Part shown: positions 27,576 through 37,174 of the stretch, one piece after another
Layout of the letters: the number at the start of each line of letters is the position of its first letter
Numbering within the stretch: position 1 is the first letter of the stretch
From: Alphaproteobacteria bacterium
GTDB lineage: Bacteria > Pseudomonadota > Alphaproteobacteria > TMED109
Reading direction: 5' to 3'
DNA: 49,074 nt
Assembly: GCA_022825705.1 (NCBI GenBank)
Contig: JAJDWH010000046.1
Span: forward strand, 1 to 49,074
Notes under the pieces: generated by a model
The model's database searches: none
What the model was told of the DNA's origin: nothing
The model's input: the letters and a program-made list of their open reading frames with translations, nothing else
Program-made: the position numbers and the translations under genes

Positions 27576-30500
27576 TGCGCATAACAATGCTGCTCGTGGT
27601 GGCACTGACCGTTTGGGCGGTCTCGTGGAGCCTGCCGCGCGCGGACGGCCAGATGTCATTCCTCAAGAACGAGCTGATCGAGCTGGCCCTCGACCAGTTG
27701 CGTTCCCCCGGCTCGTTCGACGTGTCGGTGGGCTCGGCCGAAGATGGCGCCGACGGCCTCACCAATCTCCTGGATGTCCGGATCTCTGACGGGTCCGGTG
27801 TCTGGGCGACGGTCGAGCGCGTGGCCTTTGCCTGGCAGCCCAGACGGCTGCTCGCGGGTGAGCTCGCGATCTCGCATTTGGAAATCGCGGGCGCGACGGT
27901 GCTGCGGTCGCCTGCGGCCGAGGCCGAGTGGCCGGAACTGGATACCCAGCCGCCCTGGCAGCAACACCTTCTCGACTGGCCACGCGCTCCCATTGCGCTG
28001 GCGCTGGACCGCATCCTCTTGAAGCGGTTCGAAGTCCGGGAAGGCGTCCTGCCGCAGCCAATCCGCTTCGACGCGGAAGGCCGCATGCACGACCGCGAGG
28101 ACGTGCAGGAAATCGCGCTGTCACTGCGCCGTACCGACGCTGTCGCAGGGGAGATCGTGCTGGAGACCCACCGCGGCTTCTCCGAGGGCACGCTCCGGCT
28201 CCTGCTCGCGGCTGACGAAGCCGCCGGCGGCATGGTGGCGGCCGCGACCGGGTTGCCGGCCGACGTCCCCAGCCGCCTCCGGCTGTCGGGCGACGGCCCT
28301 CCCGATGACTGGCGGCTTGCCTTCGAAGCGTCGGTCGACGACGTGCTCACGGCCGAGGGCCGCGCCACCGTGGACTACGCGGGCACCCTGATGGTCGATA
28401 CGGAATTCTCGGTGCGGCCCGGACCGGCGATGGACCCGGACGCACGGGCGCTGCTCGGGGATCGGGCGCGCCTCGCGGCGAAGCTGGCCGAGCGCGAGCG
28501 CGGTCAGCTTGACGTGATCGGAGCCAAACTCACGGCCGCCGCCGCCACGCTGCAGATGTCGGGAACGTTCTCGACCGGGACCGGTGCCAACGATCTGGCC
28601 GTTTCGCTGGAAGCGGGACCGGCCGCGGCGGCGCTACTTGGAGCGGTGGCATTCGAACGGCTGACGTTCAACGGAGCCGTGACCGGCCCCAACGGGGCGC
28701 TGGAAGCATCCGGAGCTCTTGCCATCGAGACCGTGCAGGGCAATTGGGCGAGCGCGGCGAGGATCACCGCCCGGGCTGATGTGACGCAGCTCTCGGAGGG
28801 GGCCGCATTCGTGTTTCACGGGGATACAGAGGGCCTCCGTTCCGGGCGCCTCGGGCCGGACGCGATCGGCGATGCCACGGTCTTTGCCGAGGGAGCCGTC
28901 CACGACCGTCGCCTGACGATCCGTCAGGCGGCGCTGACCTCCGGTCTTCTTTCCGGTCGCGCCCGGGGCCACTACGACGCGGGCACGGGCGCCGGCGAGT
29001 TGACTGCGGCGCTCGATATCGACGAGCTGGCGCCGTTCGCCGGGATCGCCGGTACTGCCCTGCGGGGGGCTCTGACGGCTTCAGCCGAGGTGCAGCTGGC
29101 CGACGGGATGGCGGAAGCCGATGTCACGGTCGCGGCGCGGGACCTTGCGGCGGGAGGGTTGTCGATGACCCGCGCGACGCTCTCCGGGCGGATATCCCGA
29201 ACCGGCGAGCGGTGGGGCTTCCATGTGGGTGGCGACGGGGCCGGCGTGGTGGTCGACGGCGTGCCGGGCGAACTCGCAACCGACGCGAGCATGGCTCTCG
29301 AGGGATCGGTCCAGAACGACACGCTCCGCCTCGCCTCGCTGGCGTTCATGTCCCCGCTGATGGAGGCGGACGTCCGGGGAGAAGTGGCGACAGCTGCCGG
29401 GCGGCTAGACCTCGCCTATCGCGTGCAGATACCCGACCTCTCCAGGATCGCTGCCGCCTACGGCCAGCGGGCGGGCGGGGTCGCCGAGGCGGCCGGCCGG
29501 GCAACCGGAACCCTCGACCAGGTCCATGTCGCCGGCGAAGCCTCTGTTCGCGACGGCGCCTTCGGCGGCCGGTCGTACGGTCGGGTCGGGCTGATCCACG
29601 AGCTCCGAATCGACGACGCCATCGCCGGTCCGGTCGACGTCAACGTGGATGATGGCTGGCTGGGCGGGAGCCATGCGCGCTTCCATGTGCGGCTGGATCG
29701 GGACACCTGGCGCGTGGGAGACGTGCGGGCAGAGCTGCCGGGCATCACACTGGCGAGCGACGCTGTGACGGTCATGCCGGATTCGATGCTGGTGGACGGC
29801 GCCGGTACGGTGGTGTCCGCTGACCTGGGACCGCTGGCGGCATTGGGCGGTGTCAGTGCAACCGGAACGGCCGGCGGCACGTTTGCCTTCCGGGCGCGCG
29901 GCGACCACCAGACCTTCGCGTCGAAGCTCCAACTCGAACACGTCGACGTTGCCGGGATCCGGGCGGAGCATCTGACCCTCGACGTTGCTGTGCAGGATCT
30001 GGCAGCGGGAGAGGGCCTCGAAGCAGCCGTGTACGGCGCCGCCGGCTCCGTCGGCGCGCTCGCGGTCGATGACCTGCGCATCACGGTCTCGGGTGCTCTT
30101 TCGGACATGACCTTCTCGGCCTGGGCCGACGGCAGCCTGGAGCCCCATCGGCTGGAACTCGCACTGGCTGGGCAGGCTGCCGTCGCCGAAGACCAGTTCC
30201 GGATCACCCTGGCCTCCGGCACCGGATCAATCGGTCCGGAGCGCGTGGACCTGGTCCGTCCCCTTGAGGGACGCATCGGGCGCGACGCGGTTCGCGTGGA
30301 ATTGCGAGAACTTGCTCTCCAGCTTGCCGGCGGCGGTCGCGTGGAGGGGAGCCTGAGCTGGCGATCCGGCGGTATCGTCGGTGGCCTCGATGGCGTGCGG
30401 ATACCGTTGGCGCTGCTGGGCCACCTGACCCGGGTCCCCGCGGTGTCCGGGTTCCTCGACGTCGCCATCACGTTTGATACACGCCGGACCACTGCGAGCG

Positions 30501-31969
30501 CCGTGCTCGACGCTGCCGTCAGCGATCTCGTCCTGACCGGCGTTGCGGCGGACCACGCGCTTTCCGCGGATCTTTCCGGCCGCTGGGACGGCGCCCGACT
30601 GGACATGCAGGCGATGGTCCGCGGCGGCATCGGGGAACCGGTCGAAGCCCGGCTGAGCCTCCCGGTGCGCCCGTCGGCAGAAGGCATCCCGCGCCTCTCC
30701 AGGCGTGATCCCATCGACGGGACGTTGTCGTGGCGCGGGAACGTGGCCGAGTTGTGGGCCGTGCTTCCCCCGTCGTCGCACGTGGTCGAGGGCGATATTG
30801 ACCTTCAGCTCAGGTTTGCCGGAACCGTTGACGCGCCGCGCATGTCCGGGCACGCGGAAGTGGCCGGCGGGCGCTGGGACCAGGTGGATGCCGGACTCGC
30901 GCTGACCGACATCACGGTGCGGGCTGCCCTGGCCGACAGTGCCGTCATCACGCTGCGTGGCAGCGCGTCCGATGGCGGTCAGGGCCGGATCGAGGGGGAT
31001 GCCACGGTGCATCTGGATCCCGGCCCCGCGATCGAGGCGGTGGTGCGCGTGGACCGGGCGGCATTGCTGCAGCGCGACGAGGTCGCGGCATGGATCAGCG
31101 GTACCGGCGACCTACACGGCCCCTGGAACGATCTTTTGTTCCGCGGCGCCTTCACGATCGACGAGGCGGAGGTCCGGTTGGTCGACGTCATGCCTCCCGA
31201 CGCGGTCGAGCTCGACGGCGTGCGCCTGGCTCACGCCACCGAGGAACCGGAGGCCGAGGAAGCACAGCTGGTGACGCTGGACGTCACCGTACGCGCCGAG
31301 CGCTCTGTGTTCGTTCGCGGCAGGGGCCTCGAATCCGAGTGGGGGTTGGACCTGCGCGCCACGGGAGATGTGACCGATCCCGTACTCTACGGGGCCGTGC
31401 GCAAGCTCCGCGGCGATCTGGAGCTGCTGGGCAAACCGTTCGAGCTCACGCGCGGAGAAATCGTGTTTGACGGCACCGATGGCTTCGATCCCGTCCTCGA
31501 CGTCAGCCTGGAGCGGCAGGCCATGGACGCTGCAGGCGGCATCTATGTCGACGGCCGCCTGTCGCGCCCGCGGGTCCGGTTCGGGTCCACATCGGGACTG
31601 CCTGCCGACGAGGTCCTGCCGCGGTTGGTGTTCGGCGTGTCGCAGCAGTCGCTCTCGGGCCCGCAGGCGCTGCAACTCTCGCTCGGCGTCGCACGGTTGC
31701 TGGGGCACGGCGGCGGCCTGCAGGACTGGCTCCGCGAGGCGGCCGGCGTGGACGTCTTGCGCGTGTCCGGGACGACGGCCGAGGACGCCGCCGTTGCCGT
31801 CGGGCAAAACCTCAGCGATCAGGTGTACGTCGGCGCCGAACAGCAAATCGGGAGCGGGCAGTCGTCGATTGTCGTCGAGGTGGAGGTGATGGAAAACGTG
31901 ATCGTGGACAGCAGGCTGGAGGCTGGGCGAAGCGCCAACGTCGGCGTGAGCTGGCGCCGCGACTACTGA
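27575..31969 (+). CDS. tamB: TamB-like inner-membrane-anchored envelope protein
   Basis: Predicted 1464 residues. TamB is a long AsmA-like periplasmic bridge anchored in the inner membrane that pairs with TamA. Residues 1-22, MRITMLLVVALTVWAVSWSL, form a single anchor. The middle is a very long run of beta-strand repeats without cysteines, as expected for the hydrophobic groove. The last 400 residues are the DUF490 domain: LRGDLELLGKPFELTRGEI, then DEVLPRLVFGVSQQSLSGPQ, then VGQNLSDQVYVGAEQQIGSG, ending WRRDY. Length is at the upper end of the family. The ATG overlaps the tamA stop (TGATG), giving tight coupling. No frameshift is seen. Confidence 0.95.
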   Translation: MRITMLLVVALTVWAVSWSLPRADGQMSFLKNELIELALDQLRSPGSFDVSVGSAEDGADGLTNLLDVRISDGSGVWATVERVAFAWQPRRLLAGELAISHLEIAGATVLRSPAAEAEWPELDTQPPWQQHLLDWPRAPIALALDRILLKRFEVREGVLPQPIRFDAEGRMHDREDVQEIALSLRRTDAVAGEIVLETHRGFSEGTLRLLLAADEAAGGMVAAATGLPADVPSRLRLSGDGPPDDWRLAFEASVDDVLTAEGRATVDYAGTLMVDTEFSVRPGPAMDPDARALLGDRARLAAKLAERERGQLDVIGAKLTAAAATLQMSGTFSTGTGANDLAVSLEAGPAAAALLGAVAFERLTFNGAVTGPNGALEASGALAIETVQGNWASAARITARADVTQLSEGAAFVFHGDTEGLRSGRLGPDAIGDATVFAEGAVHDRRLTIRQAALTSGLLSGRARGHYDAGTGAGELTAALDIDELAPFAGIAGTALRGALTASAEVQLADGMAEADVTVAARDLAAGGLSMTRATLSGRISRTGERWGFHVGGDGAGVVVDGVPGELATDASMALEGSVQNDTLRLASLAFMSPLMEADVRGEVATAAGRLDLAYRVQIPDLSRIAAAYGQRAGGVAEAAGRATGTLDQVHVAGEASVRDGAFGGRSYGRVGLIHELRIDDAIAGPVDVNVDDGWLGGSHARFHVRLDRDTWRVGDVRAELPGITLASDAVTVMPDSMLVDGAGTVVSADLGPLAALGGVSATGTAGGTFAFRARGDHQTFASKLQLEHVDVAGIRAEHLTLDVAVQDLAAGEGLEAAVYGAAGSVGALAVDDLRITVSGALSDMTFSAWADGSLEPHRLELALAGQAAVAEDQFRITLASGTGSIGPERVDLVRPLEGRIGRDAVRVELRELALQLAGGGRVEGSLSWRSGGIVGGLDGVRIPLALLGHLTRVPAVSGFLDVAITFDTRRTTASAVLDAAVSDLVLTGVAADHALSADLSGRWDGARLDMQAMVRGGIGEPVEARLSLPVRPSAEGIPRLSRRDPIDGTLSWRGNVAELWAVLPPSSHVVEGDIDLQLRFAGTVDAPRMSGHAEVAGGRWDQVDAGLALTDITVRAALADSAVITLRGSASDGGQGRIEGDATVHLDPGPAIEAVVRVDRAALLQRDEVAAWISGTGDLHGPWNDLLFRGAFTIDEAEVRLVDVMPPDAVELDGVRLAHATEEPEAEEAQLVTLDVTVRAERSVFVRGRGLESEWGLDLRATGDVTDPVLYGAVRKLRGDLELLGKPFELTRGEIVFDGTDGFDPVLDVSLERQAMDAAGGIYVDGRLSRPRVRFGSTSGLPADEVLPRLVFGVSQQSLSGPQALQLSLGVARLLGHGGGLQDWLREAAGVDVLRVSGTTAEDAAVAVGQNLSDQVYVGAEQQIGSGQSSIVVEVEVMENVIVDSRLEAGRSANVGVSWRRDY

Positions 31970-32075
31970 CGCCCGTGTCCGCTTTCCTCGCTGGCCGCTG
32001 CAGTTTTCGGGGCGCATCTTCTGCGCCGGTCTTCTCTGGAACAGATCGTCCCGCGAGGAATCAAGGCTCCCGAAG

Positions 32076-32339
32076 ATGGTTTCGTCGAACGTCACCGGCG
32101 GCGACCGTGTCGGAGCGTTCTTCGGCTTCGCGCGAACCGCCTCGCGCAAGCTGGACCAACTCGACGCGGCGACCGGCCTGCGCGACCTCTCGCGCCCAGG
32201 TAACCGGCTCGAAGCGCTGAAGGGCCGCCGCAAGGGACAGTGGAGCATCCGCATCAACGACCAGTGGCGGATCTGTTTCGAATGGCCGGAGGGAAGCCCC
32301 GGCCCAGAAATGGTGGAAATCGTCGATTACCACCGATGA
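32076..32339 (+). CDS. higB: HigB-type toxin (RelE-like mRNA interferase)
   Basis: Predicted 87 residues from the ATG at 32076; AAGG lies about 10 bases upstream. The second half is canonical HigB: RKLDQLDAATGLRDLSRPGN, then RLEALKGRRKGQWSIRINDQ and WRICFEW, ending MVEIVDYHR. HigB toxins cut mRNA on the ribosome. The first 15 residues, with MVSSNVTGGDRVGAFFGFAR, do not match the usual IRSF-D start, so the true start may lie upstream or the N-terminus may be altered by a small indel. Its stop overlaps an ATG in the antitoxin frame. It lies 106 bases after tamB, at the border of the conjugation cluster. Confidence 0.85.
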   Translation: MVSSNVTGGDRVGAFFGFARTASRKLDQLDAATGLRDLSRPGNRLEALKGRRKGQWSIRINDQWRICFEWPEGSPGPEMVEIVDYHR

Positions 32340-32353
32340 GGAGGCTTATCTCG

Positions 32354-32659
32354 ATGCGTGACCCCATCCATCCAGGCGAGACGCTGCGGGAAGACCTCGA
32401 CGCGCTCGGCATGAGCGCAGCCGAACTGGCCCGCCGGATCGAGGTTCCGGTGAATCGCATCACCGAGATCCTCAACGGCCGCCGAGCGGTCACCGGCGAC
32501 ACGGCGCTGCGCCTGGGGCGCTTCTTTGGCACGTCGGGCGAGTTCTGGCTCAACCTCCAGAAACTCTACGAATTGCGGCAAGCGGAGCGCAAGAACGGGG
32601 CGGCGATCGCCCGCTTGCCGTCACTCGACGCCGCCGATCGTCTACAGGCGTCGGGCTGA
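32354..32659 (+). CDS. higA: HigA-type antitoxin (Xre-family HTH)
   Basis: Predicted 101 residues. It begins with the family signature MRDPIHPGETLREDLDALGM, followed by a helix-turn-helix at about 20-57 (SAAELARRIEVPVNRITEIL) and FFGTSGEFWLNLQKLYELR. HigA neutralises HigB and usually represses the operon. I chose the ATG at 32354 because GAGGAGG lies about 9 bases upstream; an ATG at 32336 overlapping the toxin stop would add six residues. Toxin-first order is the rule for higBA. Complete and apparently functional. Confidence 0.92.
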   Translation: MRDPIHPGETLREDLDALGMSAAELARRIEVPVNRITEILNGRRAVTGDTALRLGRFFGTSGEFWLNLQKLYELRQAERKNGAAIARLPSLDAADRLQASG

Positions 32660-32667
32660 GGAGCGCT

Positions 32668-32679
32668 CCCCCCCCCCCC
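32668..32679. repeat. Run of 12 C (plus strand)
   Basis: Twelve consecutive C bases follow the higA stop codon and overlap a short palindrome, GGAGCGCTCC at 32660-32669. It is outside coding sequence. It may be a slippage-prone site or an assembly artefact. Confidence 0.8.
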
Positions 32680-33143
32680 GCGCGAACGCAAGGCATACTG
32701 CCGAATACCGTCACTTCAGCCGGCGAATGTCATCTAGCGCAGCAGCCACCGGCGATTCTCAATCATCGTGTCCGGCGTCTCGACAGTTACCGGATTCGTG
32801 AAGCGCCGCTTCCTCGGGGCGGCAACCGAACTGCCCTGCCGGTTCCCCCCGGCCGCAGGTACCCCACGGACGTTTCGCCCTCGGCGTGACTGGGAATCGT
32901 CTCGTCGACCGGATCCGACGGGCTGCGCTTCACCGGCGCAAAGGAATCCCTGTTTTCCGGCCGCTCTCCGGAATGCCGATCGCGCGAACAGTCGTCCCCG
33001 CTGGCATGGCCGCCGCCAGGCAGGCGCCAACAATCCGGACGAACTCCCCTGTCTCTCCATCGAGCATTCCGCGAACACTCTCCGGGTCACGCCACCCGCA
33101 GCCTCGCTGCGCACGATCGCGGCTGCGGGACCTTGCAGTCCCC
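32680..33143. other. Stretch between higBA and trbI
   Basis: About 460 bases between two convergent units. No recognised gene and no clear terminator hairpin with a T-run. It probably contains the end of the conjugation element. Confidence 0.35.
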
Positions 33144-34412
33144 CTATGTTTCTGGCTGGTTCTGCCACGGCCTGAGCAACAGGTCACGGTGAACCAGCAC
33201 CGCGAGCGGCCAGCCCGGGCGCACCCGCAGGGTCGGCTGGACATCGAGTTCCCGTTTCACGAGTGCGCCCGCGGCCTTGTCCGTCCCATCCTGCACGGAC
33301 TCACGGAACGCGCGGGTCACGTCGCCTTCGTCCGCCCAGGCGAGCTCCGTGCCGATGCCGAGCAGGGACGACAGCAGGATTCCCCGGGCCAGCCGCCAGC
33401 CGTGCATGTCGACGGTGTCGCTGACCCCGGCATGGCCGGCCTCGTCGGTCGCCGGCAGGTTCTCGACGACCACCGAGGCTCCGTCCGGCAGGATCAGGCG
33501 GTGCCAGACCACGAGCGCCCGTTCCTGTCCGAACGCCACCTGGCTGTCGTAGCGCCCAAGGAGGCGGGTTCCGCGCGGCAGCAGGAGGACGGTGCCGGTC
33601 ACGGAATCGAATACGTCCTCCGTCAGCTGAGCCACGATAAAGCCGGGGAGATCCGAGTTCAGCCCGGTGATCAGCGCCGCACGGAGCACGCTGCCGGCCA
33701 TCACCTGCCACGGCGACAGCGGCTCTTCCAACAGATGCGGGTTGTAGATGTCGGCGGACGGGGCGGCTTCGAGGAACGCCTGCATCCGGGCCTGCCGGCC
33801 GGGCTCGCTCGCCTGGACCAGGCCCGGTTCGGGACCGGCCGGGACGCGGGCGCCCGGCGCCGGACCCGCAGCGGGCGGGGCGGTTCTCCGGACGGGAAAG
33901 AAGAGCTCCGATCGCAGGGCTTCCGTCGCCCGCTTTGCCTGCCGTTTCCGTTCCGCCGCATCCTCGTCGGCCGGCAGGCCTGGCGCCGTCTCGTCCGGCA
34001 CGGGCGGCGGCGCGGGTTCCGGCACGGGCGCGAACGCGATCTCCTGATAGGTCTCCGGCAGTCGCTCGATCGCCTCCGGGTGCGGCTGGCCGGGATGCCA
34101 AACCTCCTGGACCGTGCCGCCTTCCTCCCGCGGCGGGGAATCGAGGGCCACCGTGAAGACGCCGAACACCGCCAGCGCGCCAGCGCCGGCAAGCACGGCC
34201 AGAACCCTGCGGTTGATGCGCGTGACCCGGCGAGGCGACGCCCGGAGCTCGAAGTCGGCCGGATCGCCCTTCGCGGGCGCCTCGCCGGCATCGTCGGGTC
34301 CGGGCGGTGCTTCCTCCGTCACCTCGAGGCCGGGCAGCGGGAGTTCGGGCTCGGCGTCGGGCGGCGCCCCGACGTCCGGCGCGGTGGGCTCCGACTTGCC
34401 CGGGCGGCTCAC
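33144..34412 (-). CDS. trbI: Conjugal transfer protein TrbI (VirB10-like)
   Basis: Predicted 422 residues. TrbI/VirB10 spans from the inner to the outer membrane and links energy use to the outer pore of the type IV secretion system. Residues 69-90 are a single membrane anchor after a cytoplasmic acidic/proline-rich tail. A proline-rich periplasmic linker follows to about 230. The conserved domain holds SPWQVMAGSVLRAALITGLN, then GTVLLLPRGTRLLGRYDSQV and FGQERALVVWHRLILPDG, ending RPGWPLAVLVHRDLLLRPW. The GTG start overlaps the trbG stop (GTGA). It is the last gene of the operon. Confidence 0.93.
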   Translation of the reverse strand: MSRPGKSEPTAPDVGAPPDAEPELPLPGLEVTEEAPPGPDDAGEAPAKGDPADFELRASPRRVTRINRRVLAVLAGAGALAVFGVFTVALDSPPREEGGTVQEVWHPGQPHPEAIERLPETYQEIAFAPVPEPAPPPVPDETAPGLPADEDAAERKRQAKRATEALRSELFFPVRRTAPPAAGPAPGARVPAGPEPGLVQASEPGRQARMQAFLEAAPSADIYNPHLLEEPLSPWQVMAGSVLRAALITGLNSDLPGFIVAQLTEDVFDSVTGTVLLLPRGTRLLGRYDSQVAFGQERALVVWHRLILPDGASVVVENLPATDEAGHAGVSDTVDMHGWRLARGILLSSLLGIGTELAWADEGDVTRAFRESVQDGTDKAAGALVKRELDVQPTLRVRPGWPLAVLVHRDLLLRPWQNQPET

Positions 34413-35383
34413 GACCGGCGCTCGATTCGCACCACCGTCTGCGGGTCCGTGCCCAGCCTGAGCTCGGCCACGTCGAACAGGCGATCGACCACGTAGTACG
34501 ACCCGCGCACGCGGTAGTTCACCAGCGCCACCTGGCCCTCCGGCCCGATCAGGAAGAGGGGCGGCGCTTCGGCCGTTCCCAGCGGGAACTGGATGAAGAC
34601 GCGCCGGCCGTCGTCGAAGGCTCGGACCGGCCGCCAGGGCGGCTGGTCACCGAGGATCCGATAACCGAAATGCAGCGCCTCCGGCCGGATGCCGTCCGCA
34701 GCAGCGGCGCGAGCCGGGCCCTGGCTCCGCACGGCCGCGGTCCGGAACGCCAACTCCTCCTCCGGATACGTCCACGACACCGAGGCCATGTAGGTGGCGT
34801 CCAGCGACTGGAGTTCCACGTGGTAGACCCGCCGGTCGGTCGCGATGACGAGGTTCGTCACCAGCTTCGACGCGGTCGGTTTCACCAGCACGTGCGGGCG
34901 CAGGTTGGCCCCGCTGCCGCTCGCGGTTTCCGCGACCTTCCACCGGACGGTGTCCCCGGCCGAGAGCGACACCAGCTGCTCGCCCGGGGCCAGGGCCAGG
35001 TCCGTGACCTGGCCGGGCGCCGTATAGACCTGATAGAGCGCGCCTTCCGTCCAGGGAAAGACCTGGATCGCGTTCACGTAGCCGTCTGTCGCCGGTTCCA
35101 GTCGAGCCACGGCATTGGCCGCCTGCACCCGCTGCACCGGGTTGGCGGCGGCTCCTGCCGCCGCATCGTCGCGCGCGTTCACCGACGCCACCGGTTTGAG
35201 CTGCCCCGGCAGCGGCAGCGGGGTCGGCACCGCGACCACCTCGGCCTCGGCCTCGATGATTCGCGTCGCCGGTACGGCGACGGTCGGGGCGGAACCCGGC
35301 CCGGCTCCGCTCTCGGCGGGGGGCTCGGTCACGCAGCCGGTCGCGACTACGGCGACGAATAGCGCGGCAACACAGTTCTTCAT
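34409..35383 (-). CDS. trbG: Conjugal transfer protein TrbG (VirB9-like), lipoprotein
   Basis: Predicted 324 residues. VirB9-like proteins form the outer-membrane core ring of the secretion channel. The signal peptide carries lipobox VATGC with Cys17. After an alanine/proline linker, the family part runs from about residue 95: GYVNAIQVFPWTEGALYQVY, VTDLALAPGEQLVSLSAGDT and LVTNLVIATDRRVYHVEL, then the C-terminal lobe with VNYRVRGSYYVVDRLFDVAE. In many VirB systems the lipidated member is VirB7 instead; a lipidated TrbG makes a separate one unnecessary. GGGAG precedes the ATG, which overlaps the trbF stop (ATGA). Confidence 0.93.
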   Translation of the reverse strand: MKNCVAALFVAVVATGCVTEPPAESGAGPGSAPTVAVPATRIIEAEAEVVAVPTPLPLPGQLKPVASVNARDDAAAGAAANPVQRVQAANAVARLEPATDGYVNAIQVFPWTEGALYQVYTAPGQVTDLALAPGEQLVSLSAGDTVRWKVAETASGSGANLRPHVLVKPTASKLVTNLVIATDRRVYHVELQSLDATYMASVSWTYPEEELAFRTAAVRSQGPARAAAADGIRPEALHFGYRILGDQPPWRPVRAFDDGRRVFIQFPLGTAEAPPLFLIGPEGQVALVNYRVRGSYYVVDRLFDVAELRLGTDPQTVVRIERRS

Positions 35384-36081
35384 GGTTTGTCTCCCGTCAC
35401 GAGGTCACGCGACCAGTGGAAGTCGGTGATGTAGATCCCAAGCGGATTCGCCCGGAGCGCCGCCACATCGGCGGGCGGCTGGACGACGTAGGAAAGAAGG
35501 GCGGTATGCCGGCTGGTCTCGGCCGCCCCGCCCCGGAGCGATTCGTCCTCGCGCCAGCGGAGCTCGAAGCTGGTCTCCGATGACCGCACCGCGCTCGTCA
35601 TTTCCACCGTGACCGTGCGCACGCCGACGTCCCGGAACGGCTCTGCCGTCCGCGCGTAGTCGCTGAGACGCGTCGCGGCCCGGCTGGTGACGAACGCATA
35701 GGCGCGCAGCCAGTTCTTCCGCAGCACGACCGGGTCGATGGGAACCGCCCGGACGTGTTCCACGAACTCCGCGAGGTGGTAGGCGATCTGGCCGTCGTTC
35801 GGGTGATGCGCCTCCAGGGCCGGCCCGACGGCCCGCACCGCGCCCAGCGCATCGACTTCCACGACGTAGGGCACCACGCTGCTACGGCTCGCCATGTGCC
35901 AGAAGCCGGCGGCGAGCACGCCCGCGATCGCCAGCGCGCCAAGGCAGGCGAGGCGCCAGTTGCGGGCCTGGACGCGAGCGCTGCCCAGGCGTTCGTCCCA
36001 CACCTGCGCGGCTTTCTGGTACGGGGTCACCGGGGCCGGGGCGCGGCCGTAGGCGACCCCGGGGCGGGTCGGAGCACTCAT
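35380..36081 (-). CDS. trbF: Conjugal transfer protein TrbF (VirB8-like)
   Basis: Predicted 233 residues. VirB8-like proteins are bitopic inner-membrane scaffold proteins of the secretion system. Family start block: NPYQKAAQ-type sequence here as TPYQKAAQVWDERLGSARVQ. Residues about 43-62 form the membrane span. The periplasmic domain includes WHMASRSSVVPYVVEVDALG, IAYHLAEFVEHVRAVPIDPV and NPLGIYITDFHWSRDL. The ATG overlaps the trbL stop (ATGA) and its own stop overlaps the trbG start. Confidence 0.92.
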   Translation of the reverse strand: MSAPTRPGVAYGRAPAPVTPYQKAAQVWDERLGSARVQARNWRLACLGALAIAGVLAAGFWHMASRSSVVPYVVEVDALGAVRAVGPALEAHHPNDGQIAYHLAEFVEHVRAVPIDPVVLRKNWLRAYAFVTSRAATRLSDYARTAEPFRDVGVRTVTVEMTSAVRSSETSFELRWREDESLRGGAAETSRHTALLSYVVQPPADVAALRANPLGIYITDFHWSRDLVTGDKP

Positions 36082-37163
36082 TGGCGGTCCTTTCTGCGGT
36101 CTCGGTCGGGAGCAGGTCCGTCACCGGACTCCCAGCCCCCATCGGCCACCCGGGCGGCATCGCGGACCGGCGCCGCGGCTTCGCGGCGCTCCGCCGTTGC
36201 GGGAGTTTCGTGGGGTCCGGAAGGCAGGCGTGCGGCCGCCCGGACGGCGCCGGACGCGGTGTCCTGCACGCGGGCGGCACTGGCCGCGGCAATGCCCAGC
36301 GCGCCCGCGACGAAATCTCTGGCCCGGCGCGCCGTGCCGGTGGCGGCTCCGGCATCGAGCTGCGGGCCACCGGCGATCAGCCCGCTCGCCACGGCCGGGC
36401 CGTGGATCCCGATCCCGAGCAGGGCGAACGCCGCCAGCAGCAGCGGCATGGCGCGTGCGATGGTCACTTCCTGACCTTGCAGCGCGCTCGCGACGTCCGC
36501 GAAGATCGTGCTGCCGATCCCGATGACCACGGCCAGCACCATGACCTTCACGCCGGACGCCATCACGTTGCCGAGCACCCGTTCGGCGAGGAACGTGGTC
36601 CGGCTCCAGAGCGCGAACGGCACCAGCACGAAACCGGCCAGTGCCATCAGCTTGAACTCCACCAGGGTCACGAACATCTGCACCGCGAGCACGAAGAACG
36701 CAGCTACGACCCCGAGCCAGGCCAGCAGCAGAATCGCGATCTCGACCGCGTTCACCACGATTTCGGGAAACCCGATCAGTGTCTGGATGTCGAGCAGGAT
36801 CGGATGGGCGGCCGCGACACCGGTATTGGCGACGAAGCCTGGCCGAAGCAGGTCGTCGGGACGGATGGGCGCGGCCGATGCAGTGAGTCCGAGATCGACG
36901 AACGACGAGAAGATGATGTCCGCCAGCAACGCGTAGTTGTTGAGGATCAGGGCAAACGCACCGACGTACAAGACCTTCCGCAACAGACCTGCGAACACGT
37001 CGCCGTCGGTCGTCAACGCCCATGCCAACCCGGCCAGAACGATGTCGACGGTGACGAGGATCCGGATCAGAAAGCCGATGTCGGGCCCCAGCAGACCAAA
37101 GCCGCTGTCGATGAACGTGAGAAACGTCTCGGTGAACCGGTCGACGACGTTGAGATCATCCAC
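36078..37163 (-). CDS. trbL: Conjugal transfer protein TrbL (VirB6-like)
   Basis: Predicted 361 residues. VirB6-like inner-membrane channel component. It starts NVVDRFTETFLTFIDSGFGL, as TrbL proteins do, and has about six hydrophobic segments between residues 20 and 265, such as IGFLIRILVTVDIVLAGLAW, VVAAFFVLAVQMFVTLVEF and MPLLLAAFALLGIGIHGPAV. The remaining 100 residues are alanine/arginine-rich and charged, a cytoplasmic tail. A GTG start is used; trbJ ends 11 bases upstream. Its stop overlaps the trbF start. Confidence 0.9.
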   Translation of the reverse strand: MDDLNVVDRFTETFLTFIDSGFGLLGPDIGFLIRILVTVDIVLAGLAWALTTDGDVFAGLLRKVLYVGAFALILNNYALLADIIFSSFVDLGLTASAAPIRPDDLLRPGFVANTGVAAAHPILLDIQTLIGFPEIVVNAVEIAILLLAWLGVVAAFFVLAVQMFVTLVEFKLMALAGFVLVPFALWSRTTFLAERVLGNVMASGVKVMVLAVVIGIGSTIFADVASALQGQEVTIARAMPLLLAAFALLGIGIHGPAVASGLIAGGPQLDAGAATGTARRARDFVAGALGIAAASAARVQDTASGAVRAAARLPSGPHETPATAERREAAAPVRDAARVADGGWESGDGPAPDRDRRKDRQ

Positions 37164-37174
37164 CTTGGCTGGCC

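Noticed and set aside
32660..32680. Intrinsic terminator after higA
   Set aside because: The short palindrome is followed by C, not T, so it does not fit a Rho-independent terminator.
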